Source of the DNA: Flavobacterium subsaxonicum WB 4.1-42 = DSM 21790
Lineage (GTDB): Bacteria; Bacteroidota; Bacteroidia; Flavobacteriales; Flavobacteriaceae
Assembly (NCBI RefSeq): GCF_000422725.1
Contig: NZ_KE383911.1
Location: 1 to 64,000 of the forward strand
Direction of reading: 5' to 3'
Length of the DNA stretch: 64,000 bases
The first letter of the stretch is position 1. Each line of letters opens with the position of its first letter. A model generated the notes under the pieces. That model did no database searches. It was not told where the DNA came from and worked only from the letters and a program-made list of their open reading frames with translations. A program made the position numbers and the translations under genes. Positions 35,360 to 43,883 of the stretch are shown one piece after another.

Positions 35360-37189
35360 TTAAAATTTAATTGTTAAGTACATATTATAATTGCGACCCG
35401 GCAAAGGCCTGCTGTCTACACTTACATAATCTTTATTTGCAAAGTTTAAAACCTGCGCACCCAAAGTGTAGGTATTGGTTTTGCCAAAATTATAGGCCAC
35501 ACCGGCGTTAGCAGTAGTGTAGCTTTCTATATTATAGCGAGAGTCGTTATCGCTACGGGTAAATACCTCGCCATTGTATAAGAGTTGGGCATACGCCGAA
35601 AATTTATTAAACCCGTACGATACTCCTCCCGTAGCCTTGTGGTGGGGCACGTAGATAAGCTGTTTGTTGGTAGTCTCATCTTTAGAATCGGTGTAGCCGT
35701 AAGTACCGTTTACCTCAAAATTATGCCTGCCAAAAGCTTTTTTATAGGCCACTAAAAGCTCTGCACCGCTGGTAGTAACCTTATCGGTGTTCATTGGGCG
35801 CCACACGCTGCCGGTAGGTACCCAGCGCAGCATATCGTTTAATTTAATGTAATATCCGGTAAGGGTAAAATTCAGGTTACCAAAAGTAAAGGCATTGCCC
35901 AGTTCAGCCTGCCATGATGTTTCCGGCATAAGGTCGGCATTGCCACCATCCATCCAATACAAATCATTAAAAGTGGGTATCCTGAAGTTTTTAGACGTGT
36001 TAAGCTTAAGCGTATAAAACCCGGTAGCCTTATATTTTATTCCTGCTGAATACAACAGCGGACTCTCATAATTACTCGTTACTTCTTTACGAAGCCCGGC
36101 CTCATACATAAACCTGTCAGTTAAGTTGTGGGTAGCTAAAATACTGGCACCACCTATATGCCGGGTTTTGTTAATGATGTCGCTGCCAAAGCCCTTGTTC
36201 TGCATAAAATCGAACACCGTGTTTATCTTAAACTTCTCCCCTGCTTTAAAAAGCAGGTCGTATTTGGCTATTAACGATTCTACCCTGCCGTAGGTAAAGC
36301 CGGGGCTCTCTATATTTTGGTAGTATTTGTACTGTTCCTGCAAAAACGCGGCCTTGAATTTCGAAGTAAACTTGCCATACAGGCCTGCCCACTCCAGCAT
36401 ATTGCGGGTGTTGGAATCGCGGTACTTGGTTTTAACTTCCGACGGGAAAATAAGCGAGAAGTGTCTTTCGCCATCAAAAAGGTAACTGTAAAAGGTTAGC
36501 CTGTTCTTTTCATCTACCTTATAGGCTACAACGGCATTAAGACTGGTATTGTAATACTGCCCGTTAAGGTTGGTGCCGCCATTGGCATAGTCATAATCAT
36601 TATCAGAACTGTTTCTTGTAACGCTAACCGAAGCACTAAATTTATCTGACGCTATATTAGTGGAGTAATGATAACCCTGCGTATTAAAGCTGCCGTAGTT
36701 TACGCGAAGTTCGTTAGTAAACCGTTGCCCAAACGCTACCCGATTATCTAAATGGATACTACCCCCTATGGCACTGCTACCGTAAATAACGCTGCCGCCC
36801 CCTGCCCTAACTGTAACCGAATTAAAATCGCGGGTGGTAACGGTATTAAAATCGGTCTGCCCGTTGAGTTGTGAGTTAATGTTGATTCCGTTCCAGATAA
36901 CGGCGGTTTGCTGTGCGGTAGTACCTCTAAACGATGGCGATGACACCATGCCCAAACCGTTTTCTTTAAAGTAAATTACACTGTTGTAGTTTAAAAGGGA
37001 GGTTAACGAGGCTGCATTTTTATTGATAACAGAATCGTTTAACTGCTGTACCGATTGTGTGCCTGAGAAGTTGTGCAGCTGGGTATCGGTAATTATAACT
37101 TCTTTAAGCTGAACCACAGCGTCCTGTTGCGCCAAAAGGGTTTGGCACAGCAACAACAATAGCGGTAAGAACAGTTTTTTCAGCGTCAT
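35360..37189 (-). CDS. btuB: TonB-dependent vitamin B12 receptor, BtuB-like
   Basis: A 609-residue outer-membrane transporter. The signal peptide ends at TLLAQ; the plug domain (about 25-150) shows FRGTTAQQTAVIWNGININS and GGGSVIYGSSAIGGSI, followed by the barrel with a C-terminal phenylalanine. The length is close to E. coli BtuB, shorter than glycan receptors. A cobalamin riboswitch directly upstream and the BtuG-like partner give the substrate. I chose ATG 37189; the frame extends to a GTG at 37195. Confidence 0.9.
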   Translation of the reverse strand: MTLKKLFLPLLLLLCQTLLAQQDAVVQLKEVIITDTQLHNFSGTQSVQQLNDSVINKNAASLTSLLNYNSVIYFKENGLGMVSSPSFRGTTAQQTAVIWNGININSQLNGQTDFNTVTTRDFNSVTVRAGGGSVIYGSSAIGGSIHLDNRVAFGQRFTNELRVNYGSFNTQGYHYSTNIASDKFSASVSVTRNSSDNDYDYANGGTNLNGQYYNTSLNAVVAYKVDEKNRLTFYSYLFDGERHFSLIFPSEVKTKYRDSNTRNMLEWAGLYGKFTSKFKAAFLQEQYKYYQNIESPGFTYGRVESLIAKYDLLFKAGEKFKINTVFDFMQNKGFGSDIINKTRHIGGASILATHNLTDRFMYEAGLRKEVTSNYESPLLYSAGIKYKATGFYTLKLNTSKNFRIPTFNDLYWMDGGNADLMPETSWQAELGNAFTFGNLNFTLTGYYIKLNDMLRWVPTGSVWRPMNTDKVTTSGAELLVAYKKAFGRHNFEVNGTYGYTDSKDETTNKQLIYVPHHKATGGVSYGFNKFSAYAQLLYNGEVFTRSDNDSRYNIESYTTANAGVAYNFGKTNTYTLGAQVLNFANKDYVSVDSRPLPGRNYNMYLTIKF

Positions 37190-37204
37190 AATCACAAAAC
37201 CCTT

Positions 37205-37400
37205 TTCCCGAGGATTCGTTATTAGTTACCGCTTAAGGCAGGTCTCCTGGCTTGCGTACTGTTGTTTACCTTCCCGCGCTAAATAGCGTAGTGGCATGCA
37301 GTTAACAACAGCCTCTCAACATATTTGAGATTAGCTTACAGTTGCGGGAACAGCCCGGGCATTTACACCCGATTCCCTTTTAATGTGATATGCTACAGTG
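37205..37400 (-). promoter_or_regulatory. Cobalamin riboswitch
   Basis: On the minus strand the leader contains the conserved pieces of an adenosylcobalamin riboswitch in order: AAAGGGAA, GGTGTAAATGCCC, CCCGCAACTGTAAGC, GCCACTACGC, and the B12 box AGCCAGGAGACCTGCC (complement of 37237-37252). The btuB ATG is about 48 nt after the B12 box. High cobalamin should shut off the four-gene surface operon. Confidence 0.97.
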
Positions 37401-37425
37401 CACAATCACAACCTTAAGTGGATGG

Positions 37426-37433
37426 CAAAGATA
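37426..37433 (-). promoter_or_regulatory. -7 box for the riboswitch operon
   Basis: The complement reads TATCTTTG, a perfect TAnnTTTG, about 26 nt upstream of the riboswitch core. It is back to back with the box at 37453-37460. Confidence 0.7.
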
Positions 37434-37452
37434 TATTGAATTATTTAATTTA

Positions 37453-37460
37453 TACATTTG
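37453..37460 (+). promoter_or_regulatory. -7 box for the btuFCD-like operon
   Basis: TACATTTG, 19 nt before the ATG at 37480. No riboswitch fits in the remaining leader on this strand. Confidence 0.65.
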
Positions 37461-37479
37461 CATCTGCTGAATTTTATTT

Positions 37480-38616
37480 ATGAGAAAGCTATATTTTATT
37501 CTTTTTATTGCACTATTGGCATTTGCCGGATGCAAAAACGAAACGCAGGCACCATTGGCAAAAGCCCAACAGGTAAAAAATGCCGTTAAATATGCCAAAG
37601 GCCTGCAAATATTTAAATATGATGGCATTACCGTTGTAAAAGTTACCCAACTCTGGCCCGATGCCAAGCAAGGCTTTACCTATGTAATGCAGCAAAAAGG
37701 CGCGGTAGTGCCCGATAGTTTAAAGCAGTTTACCATTATTCCCGTGCCATTAACCAGCGTTATTGTAACCTCAACTACACACATACCATCACTCGAAATG
37801 CTGGGTGTAGAAAGCACTCTGGTGGGTTTTCCGGGTACTGATTATATATCGTCTCAAAAAACACGCGCCCTTATTGAGGCCGGCAAGGTTAAAGAAGCCG
37901 GTGCTAACGAGAGCCTTACTACCGAAGTGGTTATAGACCTTAACCCCGCCGCTGTGGTGGCTTTTGGCATTAACAGCACCAACAAGACACTTAACACCTT
38001 AGAACAAAGCGGACTTAAAGTGCTTTACAACGGCGACTGGACTGAGCAATCTCCGCTTGGTAAAGCTGAATGGATTAAATTTTTTGGCGCGCTTTACGCG
38101 AAAGATGCCCAGGCCGATGCATTGTTCTCTCAAATAGAAAAAGATTATAATGATGCCCTTGCCTTGACTAAAAATGTTACCAAAAAGCCTACCGCTATGG
38201 CAGGGGCAGTTTATCAGGATCAGTGGTTTATGCCGCAGGGTGGCAGCTGGGGGTCGTTATTTTTAAAAGATGCTGGCGCCAATTACCTTTGGGCTGATGC
38301 CGAAGGAACGGGCAGCCTGAGCCTCTCGTTAGAAACTGTTTTGGATAAAGCCCAGAATGCCGAGATATGGATTGGCCCGAGCCAGTTTACATCATTAAAA
38401 GAAATGACCGATGCCAACCCGCATTACAGCCAGTTTAAATCGTTTAAAAACAAAGAGGTATATTCGTATAGTGTAAAAAAGGGCAAGACAGGAGGGCTTA
38501 TTTATTTTGAGATGGCCCCTAACCGCCCCGACCTGGTTTTAAAAGACCTGATTAGTATTTTTCACCCTGAACTACTACCGGGCTACCAGTTAAACTATTT
38601 CGAAAAACTAAAATAA
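37480..38616 (+). CDS. btuF: ABC transporter substrate-binding lipoprotein, BtuF-like
   Basis: A 378-residue lipoprotein (cysteine 18 in AFAGCKNE) with a periplasmic binding protein fold of the FhuD/BtuF class: VTSTTHIPSLEMLGV, TTEVVIDLNPAAVVAFG and PHYSQFKSFKNKEVYSYS are in the expected order. It should pass substrate to the FecCD-type permease encoded 1 nt after its stop. Cobalamin is inferred from the divergent riboswitch operon; iron-siderophore is the alternative. The symbol is by context. Confidence 0.82.
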   Translation: MRKLYFILFIALLAFAGCKNETQAPLAKAQQVKNAVKYAKGLQIFKYDGITVVKVTQLWPDAKQGFTYVMQQKGAVVPDSLKQFTIIPVPLTSVIVTSTTHIPSLEMLGVESTLVGFPGTDYISSQKTRALIEAGKVKEAGANESLTTEVVIDLNPAAVVAFGINSTNKTLNTLEQSGLKVLYNGDWTEQSPLGKAEWIKFFGALYAKDAQADALFSQIEKDYNDALALTKNVTKKPTAMAGAVYQDQWFMPQGGSWGSLFLKDAGANYLWADAEGTGSLSLSLETVLDKAQNAEIWIGPSQFTSLKEMTDANPHYSQFKSFKNKEVYSYSVKKGKTGGLIYFEMAPNRPDLVLKDLISIFHPELLPGYQLNYFEKLK

Positions 38617-38617
38617 C

Positions 38618-39652
38618 GTGCAACACCCTAAACGCAACATAGCGCTTTTTATCATTTTGGGCATTGCCCTTGCGTTGCTGTTTATAGTAAATATTAGTTT
38701 AGGGTCGGTTAAAATCCCAATGCAGGATGTGCTGCAAAGCCTTACCGGCGGCGATGCCTCTAAAACTACCTGGCAGTATATTATTATAAACTACAGGCTA
38801 CCAAAAGCCATTACAGCCTTACTGGTAGGCATGGGCTTATCGGTCAGTGGATTGTTGATGCAAACACTGTTTCGTAATCCGCTTGCAGGGCCAGATGTTT
38901 TAGGATTAAGTTCAGGCGCAAGCCTGGGTGTGGCCTTTGTAATATTAGGGTCGGCGGTACTGCCCGGTGCAATGGCAGGTTTTTTTCTTTCATCTTACGG
39001 CATTGTACTGGCTTCTACATTGGGCAGTTTTGTGGTATTACTGGCTGTGTTAGCCGTGGCACAGCACCTGCGCGATACTATGGCAATACTTATTATCGGC
39101 CTTATGTTTACAAGCTTTACGGGCGCTATTGTAGGAGTGCTGACTTACTTTAGCACTGCCGAACAGCTTCAGAAATATACATTTTGGTCATTAGGCAGTT
39201 TAGGTAACTTAAGCTGGGGCAACATTATAATTTTGGGCTTGGTAACGCTTGCCGGATTGTTACTTTCTGCACTTTGTATAAAACCTTTAGATGCGCTATT
39301 ATTAGGCGAACGCTACGCCAAAAGCATGGGCATCGACTTTAATAAAACACGCTTTATAATAATACTGGCAACCAGCCTGCTTACAGGCTGTATAACGGCC
39401 TTTGCCGGGCCTGTAGCCTTTGTTGGGCTTGTAGTGCCGCACATGGCAAAACTGTTGTTTAAAACCAGTAATCACATGTTGTTGTTTTGGGCAACGCTGC
39501 TTTGCGGAGGCATATTACTATTGCTATGCGATATCTTTACCCAATTGCCCGGCAGCTCTTTCGTGCTGCCTATAAACGCTATAACAAGCATTGTCGGTGC
39601 ACCGGTGGTTATTGCCTTATTACTTGGTAAACGTAAAGGAATTTTTAATTAA
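38618..39652 (+). CDS. btuC: FecCD/BtuC-type ABC permease
   Basis: A 344-residue inner-membrane protein with about ten helices. Family motifs are visible: RLPKAITALLVGMGLSVSG, MQTLFRNPLAGPDVLGLSSGASLG and FVGLVVPHMAKLL. It starts with GTG at 38618, one nucleotide after the btuF-like stop. It forms the channel for cobalamin or a siderophore; context favours cobalamin. Confidence 0.88.
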   Translation: MQHPKRNIALFIILGIALALLFIVNISLGSVKIPMQDVLQSLTGGDASKTTWQYIIINYRLPKAITALLVGMGLSVSGLLMQTLFRNPLAGPDVLGLSSGASLGVAFVILGSAVLPGAMAGFFLSSYGIVLASTLGSFVVLLAVLAVAQHLRDTMAILIIGLMFTSFTGAIVGVLTYFSTAEQLQKYTFWSLGSLGNLSWGNIIILGLVTLAGLLLSALCIKPLDALLLGERYAKSMGIDFNKTRFIIILATSLLTGCITAFAGPVAFVGLVVPHMAKLLFKTSNHMLLFWATLLCGGILLLLCDIFTQLPGSSFVLPINAITSIVGAPVVIALLLGKRKGIFN

Positions 39653-39658
39653 CCGGTT

Positions 39659-40444
39659 ATGGAAAAAGGCACCACTTTATTACAGGCTATCAACCTCAGC
39701 ATTGGCTACACCGCTAAAAAGCAGGCAGCTACAATTGCGAGCAATATTAACCTGGAACTAAAAGCCGGAAGCCTTACCGCACTTATCGGCGCCAACGGTA
39801 TTGGAAAGTCTACATTATTGCGAACCCTTACAGGAATCCAGCAGCCTTTAAGCGGCAACGTATTGCTAAACAATATGGCTGTTGCCGAATATAGTGCGCA
39901 GGAACTTTCGCAAAACTTAAGCATTGTTTTAACCGAAGCGCTTCCTCCAAGTAACCTAACCGTTTTTGAGTTAGTGGCACTCGGTCGCCAGCCGTATACT
40001 AACTGGTTGGGCAGCCTGTCTGATGATGACTTTACAAAGGTTAATATTGCTTTAAAGCTTACCCAAACAGCACATTTATCGCACAAAAAACATTTTGAAA
40101 TAAGCGATGGCCAGCTTCAAAAAGTACTTATAGCGCGCGCCCTGGCACAGGATACCCCACTTATTATTTTAGACGAGCCTACCACCCACCTGGATTTATT
40201 ACATAAAGTAAACCTCCTGCGCCTTCTAAAAAAACTGGCACAAGAGGCTAATAAATGTATTTTATACTCTACCCACGATCTTGACCTCGCCCTGCAACTA
40301 AGCGACCGGATTATTGTAATGACGCCCCAAACCGTTGTGCAGGGCACCCCGCAAAACCTTATTGATAACAACGTATTTGACACCCTTTTTAACGATGCCA
40401 ACATTGTGTTTGATAAAGATAAGGGCGGGTTTGTAGTAAAGTAG
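39659..40444 (+). CDS. btuD: ABC transporter ATP-binding protein, BtuD/FecE type
   Basis: A 261-residue ATPase. Walker A is GANGIGKST at 44-52, the signature is ISDGQLQKVLIARAL, where LSGGQ is altered to ISDGQ, and Walker B is LIILDEPTTHLD. It completes the btuFCD-like operon, starting 6 nt after the permease. A convergent lipoprotein gene ends 5 nt away. Confidence 0.88.
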   Translation: MEKGTTLLQAINLSIGYTAKKQAATIASNINLELKAGSLTALIGANGIGKSTLLRTLTGIQQPLSGNVLLNNMAVAEYSAQELSQNLSIVLTEALPPSNLTVFELVALGRQPYTNWLGSLSDDDFTKVNIALKLTQTAHLSHKKHFEISDGQLQKVLIARALAQDTPLIILDEPTTHLDLLHKVNLLRLLKKLAQEANKCILYSTHDLDLALQLSDRIIVMTPQTVVQGTPQNLIDNNVFDTLFNDANIVFDKDKGGFVVK

Positions 40445-40449
40445 TAAGA

Positions 40450-41127
40450 TTAATTGGTAAGCTGCATCTTATAACATTGATTGGCAGCTACGGTTAATGT
40501 ACCCTCCCACGTTTTTTCGGAGCAGCTTGCACTATAGCTGTACGTACCTGCCGGCACTGTAAAGTTAGCGCAGCCAGATGAACCGCATGCGGGAGACGAA
40601 CTAAAGAAAGACGATATACTACCAGATCCCTGTCCGGTTAAAGAAACGCTGATTGACCCGCAACCAAGATCTGACTGTACCCAGAATGTAATATTACCAT
40701 CTCCAGAGCCACCGGTACCGCCGCCTCCGCCAGTTCCACCTCCACCGGATCCATCACAAGGAAAATTATCCGATGCATAATATATCTGTGCCGTGTGGGT
40801 ATCTACCACCTGGTCTGGCACGCCTACAAGCATTTGGTCGCCATCTATTGCCAATGGAAATTTAATAGTTTCACCATTAACTACAAAAGTCATAGAGGGT
40901 TCTGATGCGTCAAAAGATCCTACCGTTTCTACGTTATTTGAACAAGTAATGGCCGACGTTCCGCTAAAGCGCACGTAGGTTTCCATGTTGCTGCGTTTCC
41001 AGTCGCCTTCAAAACTTGAGCTCTCATCGTTCTCAAAACTAATAGGTTCTTCATCCTCACAGGAAATTATGGTAATGGTAAAAGCCATAACCATTAAGAA
41101 GCTTAAAATTTTAGTAATTTTTTTCAT
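40450..41127 (-). CDS. Uncharacterised lipoprotein with glycine-rich linker
   Basis: A 225-residue lipoprotein (lipobox cysteine 23 in ITIISCEDEEP). Residues about 30-125 form one beta-rich domain (WKRSNMETYVRFSG). A GGGG-rich linker (about 128-146) leads to a second domain with six cysteines, paired in CGSISV, ACGSSGCANF and ASCSEKTW. Likely surface or periplasmic with disulfides. Family not recognised. Confidence 0.6.
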   Translation of the reverse strand: MKKITKILSFLMVMAFTITIISCEDEEPISFENDESSSFEGDWKRSNMETYVRFSGTSAITCSNNVETVGSFDASEPSMTFVVNGETIKFPLAIDGDQMLVGVPDQVVDTHTAQIYYASDNFPCDGSGGGGTGGGGGTGGSGDGNITFWVQSDLGCGSISVSLTGQGSGSISSFFSSSPACGSSGCANFTVPAGTYSYSASCSEKTWEGTLTVAANQCYKMQLTN

Positions 41128-41330
41128 AATAAGGGATATAAATGTTTACATATCAAATATATACGTTAAAAAATTATTAAAAAATAACCAACAATGGGTA
41201 ATTTAATCTGTAAAGTGACTAAAAATATTCAATTTAGTACTAATCTGCAATTAGTTACCTTTAACAAAAGCTAAACACAAATTGGCTAGCCAATTATTAT
41301 ATTTACATATAACAGTAAAAACAAATAATT

Positions 41331-41591
41331 ATGAGCAATAAGTTTAAAGTAAGTTATCCGGGCGATAAGGCCGAATTACTTGATAAAATAAGAAGCACCG
41401 TAGGCACTAAAGGTAAACTTGACGGTAACGACCAACAAGGCAAATTTGAAGGCAGCACCCCTGTGGGCAGTTTTGAAGGTTCGTACACCATTCAGGGCGA
41501 TGATATTAACATTACCATAGACAAAAAGCCGTTTCTTGTATCTAACGGCCGCATTCAGGAGGAGTTTGAAAAAGCCCTTAAAAAAGCATAA
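41331..41591 (+). CDS. Small conserved protein, weakly PHA-granule-region-like
   Basis: An 86-residue soluble protein. Beta strands with GKFEGSTPVGSFEGSYTIQGDDINITIDKKPFLV and a final helix (RIQEEFEKALKK) resemble small 'polyhydroxyalkanoic acid system' proteins found widely in Bacteroidota, but the match is weak. It is 2 nt from the next gene, so they are co-transcribed. Function unknown. Confidence 0.6.
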   Translation: MSNKFKVSYPGDKAELLDKIRSTVGTKGKLDGNDQQGKFEGSTPVGSFEGSYTIQGDDINITIDKKPFLVSNGRIQEEFEKALKKA

Positions 41592-41593
41592 CC

Positions 41594-42118
41594 ATGCTAA
41601 AACTGTACACTTTTGTATGTGTTTTAGTGGGTGTGGCAGCATTGGCCCAGCCACCGCGCATGGAGTTAGAGCCAAACGGCTTTGCTCCTGTTCAAGTAAC
41701 CATTCCCAGTATTCCTAACGAAAAACTGGTAGAGATTACCAAAGCCTGGGCGGCAGAGTATAATAAATACGGCCAGCGCAATAACCGTGGCTTTGATGCT
41801 ACCGATGTTACCAATAATACGATAACTATATCGGCATTTAAAAAGAATGCGTTTTACTACCGCGACCGCGGCGAGGCTTTTGAGCACAAGATAAACTATA
41901 GCATGAAGATTGTGTTTAGCCAAAACAGCTACTCTGTAACTTTTACGGTAAACAAAATTTTTACCGACAGCGATGTAGAACTGGAATATAATATTCCGAA
42001 TTACTTTACATCGGCCGGTAAGCTTAAGGAAGGTTACCTGGAGCTGGACACATCTTTAGAAACTACGGTAAACGATATTGTTAATTCGCATTACAATTTT
42101 ATAGTAAACTATAAGTAA
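41594..42118 (+). CDS. Exported DUF4468-like protein
   Basis: A 174-residue protein with a short signal peptide (ending GVAALAQ). The single domain (LVEITKAWAAEYNK, TNNTITISAFKKNAFYYRDRG, YSMKIVFSQNSYSVTFTVNKIF) has the TBP-like beta pattern of DUF4468. Probably periplasmic; the role is unknown. Second gene of a three-gene cluster. Confidence 0.65.
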   Translation: MLKLYTFVCVLVGVAALAQPPRMELEPNGFAPVQVTIPSIPNEKLVEITKAWAAEYNKYGQRNNRGFDATDVTNNTITISAFKKNAFYYRDRGEAFEHKINYSMKIVFSQNSYSVTFTVNKIFTDSDVELEYNIPNYFTSAGKLKEGYLELDTSLETTVNDIVNSHYNFIVNYK

Positions 42119-42144
42119 CTACATCAACCTAAAAATAAACTATT

Positions 42145-42561
42145 ATGGCACCAGGAACCGACGACCCTAAAGACTTAGGTGACAAAAAAATAAACAATGC
42201 CGAGAAAACCAGCGATAAGAACGAAGGTTTTAGCGGCGAAAACCTGCCAAAAAACTACGACCCAAGCAAAGATAAGCTTGATGCCGAGCTGGAAAAGAGG
42301 AAAGACGGCAGTGTAGCAACCGTGCAGCGTGCCCGCGATATTGACGAGAAAAAAGCCCCTGCAGTTAACAGCCTTTCCGGTGAAAGTGAGGAAGATGGCG
42401 AAGTTGTAAATAAAAGCCGTGGCACAAGCAGCGATGCTGAAGACATGGAAACTACAGAGAACCGGGATTTTAATTCGGATACTGAGAAAAACCGCTATCC
42501 GGCAGACCATCCTGATAACAAAAAAGTGCGTGGCAACACCCATTTTGGAGATTCGGAGTAA
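42145..42561 (+). CDS. Highly charged, probably disordered protein
   Basis: A 138-residue hydrophilic protein, almost free of hydrophobic residues, with many K, E, D and N (KDLGDKKINNAEKTSD, EKRKDGSVATVQRARD). It lacks signal peptide and domains and is likely intrinsically disordered, as in stress-related hydrophilins. That role is inference. A terminator follows at 42581-42612. Confidence 0.6.
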   Translation: MAPGTDDPKDLGDKKINNAEKTSDKNEGFSGENLPKNYDPSKDKLDAELEKRKDGSVATVQRARDIDEKKAPAVNSLSGESEEDGEVVNKSRGTSSDAEDMETTENRDFNSDTEKNRYPADHPDNKKVRGNTHFGDSE

Positions 42562-42580
42562 TCGAATACTACACAACATA

Positions 42581-42612
42581 AAAAACCAGGATTTCTAAGT
42601 CCTGGTTTTTTT
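42581..42612 (+). terminator. Terminator of the 41331-42561 cluster
   Basis: AAAAACCAGGA pairs with TCCTGGTTTTT and is followed by more T. Confidence 0.92.
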
Positions 42613-42758
42613 TGTGTCTTATCAGTAGACAGATTTGCAACCCCTGCTTACGTAAAAGCTCGGGCGTATTTATTTATGTTGGAGTGCATATCTTAGATTA
42701 TAAGTTTGTGCGTCAATTATTTACCTATCTATGATACATTATCATCACAATAAACATA

Positions 42759-42795
42759 CAAAAAAGCGCCGTTATGGTATAACCAAAACGGCGCT
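42759..42795 (-). terminator. Terminator of the DUF4142/lmo0937-like operon
   Basis: AGCGCCGTT (42765-42773) pairs with AACGGCGCT (42787-42795). On the minus strand it is followed by a T run (complement of 42760-42765). Confidence 0.85.
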
Positions 42796-42819
42796 CTAAT
42801 AGCTGCAATATTAAATCTG

Positions 42820-42984
42820 TTAGTCCAGGGGCCTATTGTTGCGTCGAAGTAAATTCAACAAAATCATGATTACTGCAATAACAAGCAACAAATGGATTAA
42901 TGCACTGCCTACGTGGTAAGCAAAGCTTCCAAGAGCCCAAAATACTATCAGTATTATGGCAACTATATATAATAAATTTCTCAT
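42820..42984 (-). CDS. Small membrane protein, lmo0937-like
   Basis: A 54-residue protein not covered by longer frames: MRNLLYIVAIILIVFWALGS then FAYHVGSALIHLLLVIAVIM and a short basic tail (LRRNNRPLD). Two membrane helices and the WALGxFxYHxG pattern match the lmo0937 family of small membrane proteins, often next to stress genes. It starts 17 nt after the DUF4142 gene and shares its terminator. Confidence 0.85.
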   Translation of the reverse strand: MRNLLYIVAIILIVFWALGSFAYHVGSALIHLLLVIAVIMILLNLLRRNNRPLD

Positions 42985-43001
42985 AGCGATATTTTATGCG
43001 A

Positions 43002-43604
43002 TTATTTAACCGCGTCTACTTTTTCTTTAGCCATTTTAGAGTGCTCTAAATGCTTGTTAAGTTCTGGCAGCATATTAGCAGCCCACATCCTGATATCCGG
43101 ATCTTTAGCTTTTTCAGATGCTTTTTCTATCTTATCGATAGTTTTTTCATGACCGTCTACCATAGCATCGGTATACGCTTTATCAAAGTCATAACCTGTT
43201 TTATCGTTAAGGTCGCCATATTTGTCCTGGCCTTTTTCTGTTAACGATGCAGGTAATGTAATACCTTTTTTAGCAGCAAGTGCTTTTGTAGCTTCAGATG
43301 CTTTAGTGTGTTCATCTACCATCATTTTACCTAAAGCCTTAACATCTGGGTTAGTACTTTTTGTCTGGGCAAGTTTACCTAACTCAATTTCTTTCATATC
43401 AACTTCGGCAGCGTCAACAAGATATTGAGAATCATCTTCTAAGCTATCTGTAGCTTCGGTATCAAGATTGGCTTCGTTAGCATCTTCTGCTACTTCTTTT
43501 GGGTCTTCGGCTTTAGGTTCGTTTTTACAAGATCCCATACCAAAAGACATTGTTACTACAGCTGCTCCAAGAAGTGCTTTGCTAAATAAATTGGACTTTT
43601 TCAT
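43002..43604 (-). CDS. DUF4142 lipoprotein
   Basis: A 200-residue lipoprotein (cysteine 26 in GMGSCKNE) with an acidic linker and a four-helix DUF4142 domain (about 60-200): FxxxA-type helix QYLVDAAEVDMKEIELGKLA, then KALGKMMVDEHTKASEATKALAAKKG. DUF4142 is a ferritin-like fold with no proven reaction, frequent in stress clusters. Confidence 0.88.
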   Translation of the reverse strand: MKKSNLFSKALLGAAVVTMSFGMGSCKNEPKAEDPKEVAEDANEANLDTEATDSLEDDSQYLVDAAEVDMKEIELGKLAQTKSTNPDVKALGKMMVDEHTKASEATKALAAKKGITLPASLTEKGQDKYGDLNDKTGYDFDKAYTDAMVDGHEKTIDKIEKASEKAKDPDIRMWAANMLPELNKHLEHSKMAKEKVDAVK

Positions 43605-43855
43605 AATTGGTTATATTTTGTTATTTGTTTAAAGCTAAATTACTGCTTATAAAAAGGCCATGTTGTTAGCACTATCACAATAAGTGTTAGCAAAATACTA
43701 AATGTTATAGTATTTACGCAGAATGAATAATTTGCTTTAGCACATTAAATAAACGTATTTGTTAATACAAATGCATTATAGCTGCCAAAACCAAAATTAA
43801 CAGGAAATTGAATATAGGATTTACCCAACTCCTGTTCTATGCCCTTAAAAATGCA

Positions 43856-43863
43856 TAGCTTTG
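43856..43863 (+). promoter_or_regulatory. -7 box for the LETM1-related gene
   Basis: TAGCTTTG matches TAnnTTTG, 20 nt before the ATG at 43884. Confidence 0.6.
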
Positions 43864-43883
43864 CACCATAGTATATAAACCAA

